From the NCBI GenBank assembly GCA_003142355.1, contig PLMF01000214.1, forward strand, positions 7,640-16,720: 9,081 bases of DNA, in the 5' to 3' direction. Made by a program: the position numbers and the translations under genes. Position 1 is the first letter of the stretch. Each line of letters starts with the position of its first letter. This DNA is from Bryobacterales bacterium (GTDB lineage Bacteria > Acidobacteriota > Terriglobia > Bryobacterales > Bryobacteraceae). Below the pieces are notes generated by a model. That model ran no database searches. It saw only the letters and a program-made list of their open reading frames with translations, and had not been told where the DNA came from. Positions 1 to 6,293 of the stretch are shown piece after piece.

Positions 1-1
1 C

Positions 2-487
2 TATGCCGACAGCCCCGGTCTGTACCAGTGGGAAACCAAGGGGAACGCCGTCAACGACCGCAATGGCGAGGGGCCCAAGTGCATTCATTGGCAAGGCAAG
101 TATTGGCTGATTGCCGACACATGGTCGGGGCAGGGCGTCTGGTCGTCCGACGATTGCACGCATTGGAAGGCGCAGGACGGCGTGCTCATCGGCAACCACG
201 GTGACGTCGTCATCAACGGGGATCGCGCCTGGTGGTTCTACTTCGGCGGCCAATACGGCCGCAGTGCCAACATCAACTGGGCAAGCATCCCGACGGCCAC
301 TCAGCCCGGCGGCACGCCTGGTGCACTTACCGCGCCCGCCACTGCGACCGTCCCGGGCCGCGGCGGGCGAGGCGGCGCGGCCATCAACGTCGTCGAGCTC
401 AAGGTCATTGACGGCAAACTGATGTATACCAATCCCAACCAGCCCGTTTACATCAACCTTGGCAACCGGCGCGAGCTGGAAAAATAG
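2..487 (+). CDS. Family 43-like glycoside hydrolase, C-terminal part (5' end outside window)
   Basis: Partial gene: the frame is open from base 2 to the TAG at 485-487, giving about 161 C-terminal residues. The protein looks like the last blades of the five-bladed beta-propeller of family 43-like glycosidases, which cut arabinose-, xylose- or galactose-containing plant or algal polysaccharides. Seen in sequence: aromatic-rich propeller strands such as GKYWLIADTWSGQGVWSS, then a GDVVINGDRAWWFYF strand matching the usual 'GDVVVQGDRAYIFYF' type, and a final strand INVVELKVIDGKLMYT resembling the family's terminal 'IQVAEL..DGKL'. Between the last two strands lies a low-complexity Pro/Thr/Ala/Gly linker (about 295-382), not typical of the family. 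Catalytic residues would lie upstream and cannot be checked. It is convergent with the antitoxin gene at 534. The family assignment is from remembered motifs; a related propeller family is possible. Confidence 0.68.
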   Translation, partial: YADSPGLYQWETKGNAVNDRNGEGPKCIHWQGKYWLIADTWSGQGVWSSDDCTHWKAQDGVLIGNHGDVVINGDRAWWFYFGGQYGRSANINWASIPTATQPGGTPGALTAPATATVPGRGGRGGAAINVVELKVIDGKLMYTNPNQPVYINLGNRRELEK

Positions 488-533
488 TACGAGTTGAGCT
501 GACGCCGCTCTGGCGCGACTCCGAGGCCAGGCT

Positions 534-836
534 TCAGGCAAGCAGCGCACGCCGAACCGCGTCCGGTTCACGTGCGATAACTGTCAGGAAGGCCCGAGCG
601 GGGCCGGAGGGGACTCGCCGCCCATGCTCCCAATGTTCCAAGGTTCGTTTGCTCAAACCGAATAACTTGGCAAACTCGCCTTGGGAAAGGCAGATCTTCT
701 CCCTGATCGCCTTGACATCGATGTCATCTGGGACGTGCACCTCACAGCCGTGGTTTTCCGTGCCCTTGGCGAAAGCGAGCGCTTGTCTGGCGCTCTCGAT
801 CATTCGTTGGCCCGCGGTTGGTTTTCTCTTCTTCAT
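534..836 (-). CDS. XRE-family antitoxin (HigA-type), probably now without a working toxin
   Basis: Predicted 100-residue DNA-binding antitoxin of a type II toxin-antitoxin pair. Such proteins neutralise a RelE/HigB mRNA-cleaving toxin and repress their own promoter. Start chosen: ATG at 836-834, with AAGGAAG (complement of 842-848) five bases upstream. Residues 1-40 are a Lys/Arg-rich N-terminal arm with a [13 protein letters not shown] lead-in. Residues about 43-75 form the helix-turn-helix ([25 protein letters not shown]). The tail [23 protein letters not shown] is the usual end of this antitoxin subfamily. The family organisation is toxin first, antitoxin second, as here. The ATG overlaps a TGA in another frame (ATGA), suggesting the toxin once ended there by a 4-base overlap. 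Today the toxin remnant runs into this gene without a stop, so a 181-residue fusion starting at the GTG at 1079 could also be made. The antitoxin itself looks intact. Confidence 0.85.
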   Translation of the reverse strand: MKKRKPTAGQRMIESARQALAFAKGTENHGCEVHVPDDIDVKAIREKICLSQGEFAKLFGLSKRTLEHWEHGRRVPSGPARAFLTVIAREPDAVRRALLA

Positions 837-1079
837 CTCGACTTCCTTCGAGGCCTGTAGGCCATCACCACATCCCCCAGGTATGACCCGGTAGCCGCCA
901 CTCTTTCCCTTGCCTTTACCGGCGAACCGCACCTTACGTGCACCGCCCGTTCCTTCGATCACGTCGCCGGCCGCCGGGTTGGCCGCAATCCACGTCACGA
1001 TGGCAAGTCGCTCCGCGTCGGGCAGTCCCAACGACCGTGCATCGCTGAGAAATGCCCGCGTCTCCACGACGGTGTGCAC
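837..1079 (-). pseudogene. HigB/RelE-superfamily toxin, C-terminally truncated and read through into the antitoxin
   Basis: The first 66 codons, from the GTG at 1079-1077, match the N-terminal two thirds of HigB/RelE-type mRNA interferases: [10 protein letters not shown] start, then a helix with [19 protein letters not shown] and a [10 protein letters not shown] strand. In the family this strand is followed by a Tyr/Phe-rich strand, a 'KNEKANLS'-like loop and a final helix. All of that is missing. After YRVI come about 15 unrelated codons, and then the antitoxin in the same frame. In the +1 frame the last bases read AYRPRRKSR and end at a TGA overlapping the antitoxin ATG. This could be the surviving toxin tail after a deletion of roughly 30 codons that also shifted frame. 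An in-frame TGA at 1085-1083 directly precedes the GTG, so no longer start exists. GAGGT abuts the GTG with no spacer. The remnant is unlikely to be toxic. Confidence 0.75.
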
Positions 1080-1083
1080 ACCT

Positions 1084-1108
1084 CAGTATACTCCAGTGGA
1101 GTATACTG
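1084..1108 (-). promoter_or_regulatory. Perfect 25-bp operator-like palindrome at the toxin-antitoxin start, overlapping a -10-like box
   Basis: Two perfect 11-base arms (left arm CAGTATACTCC at 1084-1094, its exact reverse complement at 1098-1108) flank a 3-base centre, AGT. The palindrome ends four bases before the toxin GTG (1079). This is where type II antitoxins of the XRE class bind to repress their own operon. On the minus strand the proximal arm carries TATACT, a good -10 box, and TTGCAG lies 15 bases further upstream as a weak -35. A start seven or so bases after TATACT would fall at about the GTG, so the transcript may be nearly leaderless. The palindrome is seen directly; its binding protein and promoter function are inferred. 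Confidence 0.7.
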
Positions 1109-1281
1109 CAATCAGTTCGATGGTGCCGTCGGTAGTGAGCAGCGTGCAGCCCTTGATAGGGATCGCCACCGGGCAATGATTCGGCCGTCCTGGCGGCGAC
1201 GGCGGAGGAACGCGCCGCCCGCGCGAAGCAGGCTTCCACCGTCGCCGTTGCCACGCGCAACGCAAAGCGCACAAAATAGAC
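1109..1281. other. Short gap between the toxin-antitoxin and DUF2971 relics
   Basis: Only small open stretches are visible. One on the + strand (about 1170-1279) ends ATRNAKRTK and TAG and has an Ala/Arg-rich helical look; it has no usable start because TGA and TAG lie just upstream. One on the minus strand ends at the TGA at 1085-1083 inside the palindrome. Neither is recognised. They may be ends of genes lost in the same rearrangements that broke their neighbours. Confidence 0.4.
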
Positions 1282-1640
1282 TCAGGGCCTATAAGACACC
1301 TCTGACAGGTTTACTTCGATTGTCTGGGGATAGCCGAACTTCCGTAGGGCCTGCCTGACCGAACGATCAGCGCCGTTAGCCGCCGTGGCCGGCCCGACAA
1401 TGACGCTGAGAAGCGGCAAACGCTCACGCCCGGCGGATATAACGTGTGGGATGATCCTACCACGGACAGCCTGGAAGTCCAGATCCGAACTCAGTCCCTT
1501 TATCGAATCGAGGCGCACTAAACGCCATTCGTCCTCTTCTTCACTAATAATCTCGTTGAAAAACTCTGCAAGGCGCTGCTCCTGGGATTTCCGGTCATAA
1601 TCGACCTTCAAGAGCACGAACCCGTAGCCATTCTGGGCAA
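1282..1640 (-). pseudogene. DUF2971-like protein, C-terminal half (5' end lost)
   Basis: About 118 codons ending at the TGA at 1284-1282. The order of motifs matches the C-terminal half of DUF2971 (PF11185) proteins: a FVLLKVDYD strand like the family's 'L.KV.Y', an acidic stretch followed by DEWRLV (the family's 'E.EWRL'), then GRIIPHV, LLSVIVGP, a helix RSVRQALRKFGY, and a closing strand that ends LSEVSYRP, where family members often end in '..IPYR'. The biochemical role of DUF2971 is unknown; members often occur in phage- and defence-rich regions. The N-terminal half is absent: going upstream, the same frame changes into a LysR fragment at about 1640. There is no sound start codon (only TTG at 1809). 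Family assignment is by motif memory and moderately sure. Confidence 0.58.
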
Positions 1641-1839
1641 GTCCTTCCAGCTCGTCGTCGAACGCCACGAAGTGCTGCCGGGCCAGGTCGGCCAGGCCCA
1701 GGGTCTCTCTGCCCGCCAAGGGATGCGAGGGCGCGGCGGCCACCATCATTTTCTCTTCGCGCCACGGAATGGCGGGGATTTCCCGGTTGGATTCCGGGCA
1801 GCTCACCAACAGACGTTCGGCTTCGTGCAGGTACTGGCG
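1641..1839 (-). pseudogene. Internal fragment of a LysR-family regulator (effector-binding domain)
   Basis: Downstream of an in-frame TGA (1842-1840) the minus strand reads about 66 codons that match the middle of a LysR substrate-binding domain. The piece HEAERLLVSCP lines up with the family's 'GEADLGLVS.P', IPWREEKMMVAAAPSHPLAG with the typical 'W.EE.MV.V...HPLA', and LADLARQHFVAFDDEL with 'L.DLA...FVAFD'. Both the winged-helix N-terminal DNA-binding domain and the rest of the effector domain are missing. At about 1640-1655 the frame continues without a stop into the DUF2971-like segment. No start codon better than TTG is available. It is a relic produced by recombination rather than a regulator; a stable chimeric protein cannot be excluded but is unlikely. 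Confidence 0.62.
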
Positions 1840-1854
1840 TCACACTCCCGGTCT

Positions 1855-1873
1855 ATTATAAGCCAAGATTATA
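1855..1873 (-). promoter_or_regulatory. Two minus-strand TATAAT boxes in the AT-rich island
   Basis: ATTATA occurs at 1855-1860 and 1868-1873, giving perfect TATAAT -10 hexamers on the minus strand. No good TTGACA-like box is seen at the right distance; TTTGGA, about 16 bases upstream of the distal hexamer, is the best candidate. They point toward the LysR/DUF2971 relic and may be the leftover promoter of a lost gene. Weak evidence in AT-rich DNA. Confidence 0.3.
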
Positions 1874-1887
1874 CTTTCGAATAATAA

Positions 1888-1916
1888 TATCCAAATAACT
1901 TAAATTCTGTTATACT
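1888..1916 (+). promoter_or_regulatory. Probable promoter of the flpD-metF-glt operon
   Basis: TATACT at 1911-1916 is a good -10 box. The -35 region at 1888-1893 (TATCCA, 17-base spacer) is poor, so an activator may be needed. The box lies inside a stretch (about 1852-1918) that is only about one quarter G+C in an otherwise very GC-rich window. Transcription would start near 1923, leaving a leader of about 75 bases before the preferred FlpD start. A second TATACT at 1870-1875 has no supporting -35. An 8-base palindrome GAGATCTC at 1939-1946 lies in the leader. Confidence 0.45.
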
Positions 1917-1997
1917 GCTCACTCGCTCTCCCCGTCGAGAGATCTCCTTATGAATCAGGACGTTGCAACTATCGGTGCACCACCGCAGGGTGGGGTA

Positions 1998-2543
1998 ATG
2001 CCCATCACGGTCTTCGTGTGCGCCAATTGCGCCCGTCCGGGGCAGGCTCTCACCTCGGCGGGGCGGCCGCGGCCGGTCGTCCCGGAGTTCGGATGGCCCT
2101 GGCCGGTACGGGAAATCCTGGTGGCCTGCACGGGGCGGCTTCAGCCGGAGCATGTGCTGAAGGCGTTCGAGTCGGAGTCCGACGTGGTTGCGATGGTCGC
2201 CTGCGAGGAGGACAACTGCCACTATCTGGAGGGCAGCAAACGCTGCGCGCGCCGGGCGGACTACCTCCGCTCGATTCTCAATTCGATCGGGCTGGGCGGC
2301 GAGCGTCTGATGCTCTTCCATCTGCCGGGCACGGCAGCGGAGGACATGGCGCTGGCCGCCGGAAGGCCCGCGCCGGCTTGCGCTCCGGAGGCGCTGAACG
2401 CCCAGGCAGCCGCCATCCGCGACCAGGTTATTGAGGCCCTCGCGACATTGCCCCCCAACCCTTTGCAGAGAGATGCCGCGGCCGGACACGGCGAAGAAAC
2501 CTGCCAGGAAGTGGATATCAGCTATGACGACAACGAAGAGTAG
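1998..2543 (+). CDS. flpD: FlpD/MvhD-family iron-sulfur electron-transfer subunit
   Basis: A 181-residue protein of the FlpD/MvhD family (PF02662), the [2Fe-2S] subunit that carries electrons between a hydrogenase or formate dehydrogenase and an HdrA-type flavoprotein or other partner. Seen: VFVCANCARPG (Cys8, Cys11), VACTGRLQPEHVLKAF (Cys44) and VACEEDNCHYLEGSKRC (Cys69, Cys74, Cys83). These match the family's CxxC, CSGR and GCxxGDCHY blocks, and all expected cluster cysteines are present. The usual CHPGDC is here CEEDNC. There is no signal peptide or membrane segment; cytoplasmic. An upstream ATG at 1950 would add 16 residues, but those codons end mostly in A or T, unlike the rest of the gene, and the family consensus begins at the 1998 ATG, which has AGGGTGGGG just upstream. 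The last 20 bases overlap metF, implying translational coupling. No HdrA, hydrogenase or formate dehydrogenase is visible in the window, so its partner must be inferred. Confidence 0.85.
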   Translation: MPITVFVCANCARPGQALTSAGRPRPVVPEFGWPWPVREILVACTGRLQPEHVLKAFESESDVVAMVACEEDNCHYLEGSKRCARRADYLRSILNSIGLGGERLMLFHLPGTAAEDMALAAGRPAPACAPEALNAQAAAIRDQVIEALATLPPNPLQRDAAAGHGEETCQEVDISYDDNEE

Positions 2544-3324
2544 ACTTGGCCAGACGCTGAGCTCCGGCCGGCTGGCGGTCACGGCCGAGTGCCTGCCGCC
2601 ATTGAGCGGCGAAGCCGGCGCGGTGAAGAAGTTGTCGGCCCTGCTGCCCGCCCGTTTGGACGCGGTGGTGGTGGCGGATAATTGCGGCCAGATCGGCGGT
2701 TCGGCCCTGGCGTGCGCCGCGATTCTGGCGGCGGAGGGCCGGCCTGCCGTGCTCTCCATGGCGACCCGCGACCGCAACCGCATCGCGCTGGAGAACGACG
2801 CGCTGGGCGCGGCGGCCTTGGGCATTGCGACCGTGTTCTGCCTTACGGGCGACCACCAGTCCTTGGGAATCTGCCCGCAGGCGGCCGGCGTTTACGATAT
2901 CGACTCGATCCAGTTCACCCAGGCCCTTAAGAAGATGATGATCGAGGGCCAGGGGTTCAACGGGCGCGCCATCGATCCACGGCCGGAGTTTCTGGTCGGC
3001 GCGGCGGCCCACCCGTATCAGCAACCGATGGAATTGAACCTTCTGCGCCTCCGCAAGAAGATCGCGGCGGGGGCGGATTTTCTACTGACGCAGGCGGTCG
3101 CCGACCTGGCCGGCTTCACGCGGTGGATGGATGCCGTCCGGGAGGCGGGGCTGGACCAGAAGGCGGCGATTATCGCCAGCGTGCAGCCGAGCGAGGACGT
3201 CGCCATCGCGGCGAAGATGGCTGCCGAGCTCAAGCGAATCCCCGGCGTCCGCGGCATTCACATTCTGAGCGGCGGGTGCGAAGCGCTGGCCGCCAAGGTG
3301 ATCGAAGAAGCGGGATTGGTTTAG
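2524..3324 (+). CDS. metF: Methylenetetrahydrofolate reductase (MetF, acetogen/WLP-like short form)
   Basis: A 266-residue TIM-barrel flavoprotein (PF02219) that reduces 5,10-methylene-THF to 5-methyl-THF, for methionine synthesis or the methyl branch of the Wood-Ljungdahl pathway. Matches to MetF: TAECLPP with Glu22 (E. coli Glu28 equivalent), CLTGDHQSLG with Asp110 (the folate/flavin-site Asp), FLLTQ with Gln190 (the substrate-binding Gln), and GVRGIHILSGG at the barrel end. YDIDSIQ and FLVGAAAHP after the TGDHQ block resemble MetF proteins of acetogens and sulfate reducers, which take electrons from partner iron-sulfur proteins and not simply from NADH. Start chosen: ATG at 2524, inside the end of flpD; an earlier ATG at 2431 would lie deep inside flpD and adds no family sequence. 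AGGAAG lies 12 bases upstream of the start. No MetV zinc subunit is adjacent; the next gene's ferredoxin domain may serve as electron source instead. Confidence 0.92.
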   Translation: MTTTKSRLGQTLSSGRLAVTAECLPPLSGEAGAVKKLSALLPARLDAVVVADNCGQIGGSALACAAILAAEGRPAVLSMATRDRNRIALENDALGAAALGIATVFCLTGDHQSLGICPQAAGVYDIDSIQFTQALKKMMIEGQGFNGRAIDPRPEFLVGAAAHPYQQPMELNLLRLRKKIAAGADFLLTQAVADLAGFTRWMDAVREAGLDQKAAIIASVQPSEDVAIAAKMAAELKRIPGVRGIHILSGGCEALAAKVIEEAGLV

Positions 3325-3336
3325 ACGAGGCCTGGT

Positions 3337-4761
3337 ATGCCCGACCGTTACCACATACACACTGTTCCGACGCCGGCGCGGTTCCGTCGCGTGGGCAAGT
3401 TCGGGAACGTCGATTGGCGGGAGGACTGCTCGCGCTGCACCAATTGCGTCAAGCTCCGTTGCCTCTACGACGTTTACCGGCACGAAGCGGCCTACAATCG
3501 CGACCCGCTGGCGCCGGTCGAAACATGGGACGAATGCAAGGCCTGCCTCTCCTGCGTTCAGGGCTGCACCAAGGGGCTGCTGAGCGTCTCGGTGAACCCG
3601 GAATTCCTGGACCTGGGGGACGAGTACTGGAAGCCGGACATCCTCTTGACCACCTGGAACCAGTCGGATTCCGGCAAGATTCCCGTCTCGGGCGCCGGCT
3701 ACCGCGGGCGATTTCACGGGCCGGGCTTCGACTCCATCTGGACCGACATGTCGGAGATCGTGCGGCCCACGCGCGACGGGATTCACGGGCGCGAGTACAT
3801 TTCGACCAGCGTGGATATCGGGTGGAAGCCGCTGCGGCTGCGGTTCACGCCCGATGGGCGGATGCTGACGCCGCCCGCGCGATTGCTCGAGATCCAGCTT
3901 CCGGCGATCCTGGACATGCCCGCCTGGACGATCAAGGGTGCCGGTGCCGGCGGCGATCTGGCGAAAGCGCGCGCCGCGGCGGCCAAGAATCTCAAGACTC
4001 TGGCCGTGATGCCGGCCGCCGAGGCCACGCCCGAGCCTTTCGTCGTGCCGCTGCTCGCAAGAGACGACATCGCCAAGAGCCATGAGATTCTCAAAGCTGT
4101 GCGCATGGCCCAAGTGGAGGATGGCCCGGAAGTGGCGGACCTGGCCGGCCAGGCGCTGGCCGTCAACCCGGATGTGATTCTCTCGGTGCGCATGCCGCTG
4201 GGTCCGGCGGCGGCCGGCCGCATTCTCGAGCTGGCCGGCGCGCGCATCAAGGTTTTCCATCTGTGCGCCGATTTGCACGGGCGCGAGCGGCTCGAGAGCG
4301 GGCGTCCCGGCCGGCATATCAAGGACGCTCTGAGGGAAGTGCACGGGCGGCTGGTGAAGGAAGGCATACGCGACGAGGTGACTCTCATTGTCTCCGGCGG
4401 CATCGCCCTGGCCGAGCACATGGCGAAGGCGATCATCTGCGGGGCCGACCTGGTGGGGGTGGATACGGCGTTGCTGGTGGCTCTGGGATGCCGGGTGTGC
4501 CGGCACGCGGGCGGCACGGGCGCTTCGTGCGATTCGTGCCCGGCCGGGATCGGCTCGGCCGGCGGCGATTACGCCGCGCAGCGGATCGTGAACCTGATGG
4601 GCGCCTGGCACAGCCAGTTGATCGAAGTGCTGGGGGCGATGGGAATCCGCGAGGTCCGCCGCCTGCGCGGTGAGGTGGGGCGCGCCATGTTTTTGGAAGA
4701 CATTGAGAAGGAGGCGTTCGGCGACCTGTGCCGTGTCTCCCGGGACCGGGTGAGCGCATGA
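3337..4761 (+). CDS. Ferredoxin-domain glutamate-synthase-like protein with degenerate FMN domain
   Basis: A 474-residue paralogue of the next gene's product. It has an N-terminal pair of 4Fe-4S motifs: Cys31/34/37/42 and Cys67/70/73/77 (CKACLSCVQGC). A linker follows with YISTSVDIG, typical of the approach to the glutamate-synthase barrel. The FMN/synthase domain is eroded. The GGMSFGS, TGEGG, QGAKPGxGG and GGTGA motifs of the neighbour have no counterpart; SVRMP replaces the catalytic-site SVKVS, and RLESGRPG sits where GGTGA should be. The end is better kept: TLIVSGGIALAEHMAKAIICGADLVGVDTALLVALGC, a Cys385/388/398/401 set in place of the 3Fe-4S site, and the closing AAQRIVNLMGAWHSQLIEVL helix. 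The protein is probably an electron-transfer or structural subunit with no synthase activity. GAGG six bases before the ATG is the ribosome site; 12 bases follow metF, and the stop overlaps the next start (ATGA). Confidence 0.85.
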   Translation: MPDRYHIHTVPTPARFRRVGKFGNVDWREDCSRCTNCVKLRCLYDVYRHEAAYNRDPLAPVETWDECKACLSCVQGCTKGLLSVSVNPEFLDLGDEYWKPDILLTTWNQSDSGKIPVSGAGYRGRFHGPGFDSIWTDMSEIVRPTRDGIHGREYISTSVDIGWKPLRLRFTPDGRMLTPPARLLEIQLPAILDMPAWTIKGAGAGGDLAKARAAAAKNLKTLAVMPAAEATPEPFVVPLLARDDIAKSHEILKAVRMAQVEDGPEVADLAGQALAVNPDVILSVRMPLGPAAAGRILELAGARIKVFHLCADLHGRERLESGRPGRHIKDALREVHGRLVKEGIRDEVTLIVSGGIALAEHMAKAIICGADLVGVDTALLVALGCRVCRHAGGTGASCDSCPAGIGSAGGDYAAQRIVNLMGAWHSQLIEVLGAMGIREVRRLRGEVGRAMFLEDIEKEAFGDLCRVSRDRVSA

Positions 4762-6293
4762 CGACAACCAGCGACTGGCCCCAGGAAACCGTCGTCCGCG
4801 AGGTCCGTCCCGCGCCTGATCGCTACCGCAATGCCCTGGGCAAGTACAAGATCGACCGCTCGGCGGCGTGCGTCTCGTGCGGCCGGTGTGTCGAAGTGTG
4901 CACGTACGGCGTGCACGTCAAGCCCGCGGGGTACGCGTTCACGCTGCGTCCGCAAGATCACCGGTGCATCGGCCCGGAGTGCGCGGAGAGCCCCGAATCG
5001 TGCATCGCGCAATGCCGGCAGCAGGCTCTCACAATGCGGCGAAACCCCAGTGCCGAGTGCATGGGCGACCCGCGATGGTCGAGCGATTTGATCCTGTCGA
5101 ACTGGCACCAGGCGGCCACGGGGCACAAGGCGCCGGCACATCTGGAATCCCGGCAGGGGGCGTCGGGCGGCGGGTTCGACAGCATGAGGTTCAAGTTCGA
5201 GGTGCCCGGGTTGGAGGAGCCGGTGGCGGCCTCAACGGCCGACGACATCGACACCAGCCTCGATCTGAACCACCGCAACGACGGCCGTCCGCAGGCGCAT
5301 ATCGACATCCCGGTTTACGGCGGCGGCATGAGCTTCGGGTCGGTGAGCATCCACACCATTCTGGCCAAAGCCCGGGCGGCGGTGGCGTGGAACAGCTTCA
5401 CGTGCACCGGCGAGGGCGGATACCCGGATCGCCTGATGCCCTACGACGACCACGTGATCACGCAAGTGGCCACGGGGCTTTTCGGGGTGCGCGAGGATAC
5501 CATCCAACGCGTGCGGATTGTGGAGTTCAAGTACGCGCAGGGCGCCAAGCCGGGGCTGGGCGGGCACCTGCTGGGCGACAAGAACACGCCCGCCGTGGCC
5601 CGCATGCGCGAGGCGGTGGCGGGCAACGCCCTGTTCAGCCCGTTCCCCTTCCACAGCGTATACAGCGTGGAGGACCACAAGAAGCACTTGGATTGGATCA
5701 AGGAAGTGAACCCCACCTGCCTGGTGAGCGTGAAGGTCTCGACGCCTACCGACGTGGACATGGTGGCGGTGGGCAGCTACTACGCGGGAGCGCACATCAT
5801 TCACCTGGACGGCAGCTATGGCGGCACCGGCGCGGCTCCGGACATTGCCAAGAAGAACATTGCCCTGCCCATCGAGTTCGCGATTCCCAAGGTGCACAAG
5901 TTCCTGGTCGCGGAGGGCATTCGCGAAAAGATCACGCTCATTGCCTCGGGCGGCATACGCACCGTGTTCGACGTATTGAAGGCTATCGCGCTGGGCGCCG
6001 ATGGGGTGGTGATTGGCACGGCCGAGATGGTGGCGCTGGGCTGTGTGCGATGCGCTTGTTGCGAAAGCGGCCGGGGCTGCCCGCGCGGCATTGCCTCGAC
6101 CGACCCGGAGCTGATCCAGCAGATGAGCGTGGAGTGGGCCACACAGCGGCTTATCAATATGCACAACGCCTGGCACGAGCAGATGGTGGAGGTGCTGGCG
6201 CGGCTGGGAATGTCGTCGATTCGCGAGTTGCGCGGGCGCAGCGATGTGCTGTGCTACTTGAGCGAAGAACCGGCCGAGGAGGTGTCGCAATGA
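4758..6293 (+). CDS. gltB: Archaeal-type glutamate synthase, ferredoxin + FMN synthase subunit
   Basis: A 511-residue synthase subunit of a split glutamate synthase: it uses ammonia and 2-oxoglutarate plus two electrons to make glutamate on FMN. Residues 38-48 (CVSCGRCVEVC) form a 4Fe-4S motif; a second set is Cys70/75/82/86. Residues about 160-430 are the Glu_synthase barrel (PF01645). It has IDTSLDL, GGGMSFGSVS at 188-197, CTGEGGYP, QGAKPGLGGHLL with Lys264, SVKVS with Lys326, LDGSYGGTGAAP at 350-361 and ASGGIRT. The 3Fe-4S site is Cys429/435/441 (with extra Cys432 and Cys434) before PRGIAS. A C-terminal helix SVEWATQRLINM follows. All hallmark residues are present, so it should be active. 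The ATG at 4758 overlaps the preceding TGA by four bases and has GGGTGA just upstream. No glutaminase or GXGXG domain is in this chain; both are in the next gene. Confidence 0.92.
   Translation: MTTTSDWPQETVVREVRPAPDRYRNALGKYKIDRSAACVSCGRCVEVCTYGVHVKPAGYAFTLRPQDHRCIGPECAESPESCIAQCRQQALTMRRNPSAECMGDPRWSSDLILSNWHQAATGHKAPAHLESRQGASGGGFDSMRFKFEVPGLEEPVAASTADDIDTSLDLNHRNDGRPQAHIDIPVYGGGMSFGSVSIHTILAKARAAVAWNSFTCTGEGGYPDRLMPYDDHVITQVATGLFGVREDTIQRVRIVEFKYAQGAKPGLGGHLLGDKNTPAVARMREAVAGNALFSPFPFHSVYSVEDHKKHLDWIKEVNPTCLVSVKVSTPTDVDMVAVGSYYAGAHIIHLDGSYGGTGAAPDIAKKNIALPIEFAIPKVHKFLVAEGIREKITLIASGGIRTVFDVLKAIALGADGVVIGTAEMVALGCVRCACCESGRGCPRGIASTDPELIQQMSVEWATQRLINMHNAWHEQMVEVLARLGMSSIRELRGRSDVLCYLSEEPAEEVSQ

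Noticed and set aside
503..515. CGCC-GCTCT-GGCG stem between the convergent glycosidase and antitoxin genes
   Set aside because: Only four pairs and no T-tract; too weak to call a terminator.
1083..1274. 63-codon minus-strand frame ending inside the operator palindrome
   Set aside because: The last third reads protein-like but no family is recognised, the N-terminal part is Arg/Pro-rich, and no ribosome site is seen; perhaps the tail of a lost gene.
1950..1997. 16-residue N-terminal extension of FlpD from the ATG at 1950
   Set aside because: Codons here end mostly in A or T while the rest of the gene ends in G or C, and the family consensus begins at the 1998 ATG. Not excluded, since GAGAGA lies seven bases upstream of 1950.
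1869..2825. 318-codon minus-strand open frame across flpD and metF
   Set aside because: Overlaps two recognised + strand genes and their promoter, has Ala/Arg-rich content and no family signature.
3082..4767. 561-codon open frame on the minus strand opposite the degenerate paralogue
   Set aside because: Arg/His/Pro-rich composition, no recognisable domain, spans the gene border of metF and the paralogue; an antisense shadow.
4868..6289. Continuous open frame upstream of the amidotransferase gene, in the same frame, without stops
   Set aside because: It lies wholly inside gltB in another frame, is Gly/Arg/His-rich with no motif, and the amidotransferase has its own strong AGGAGG-led ATG at 6290. 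It is a product of high G+C at third positions.
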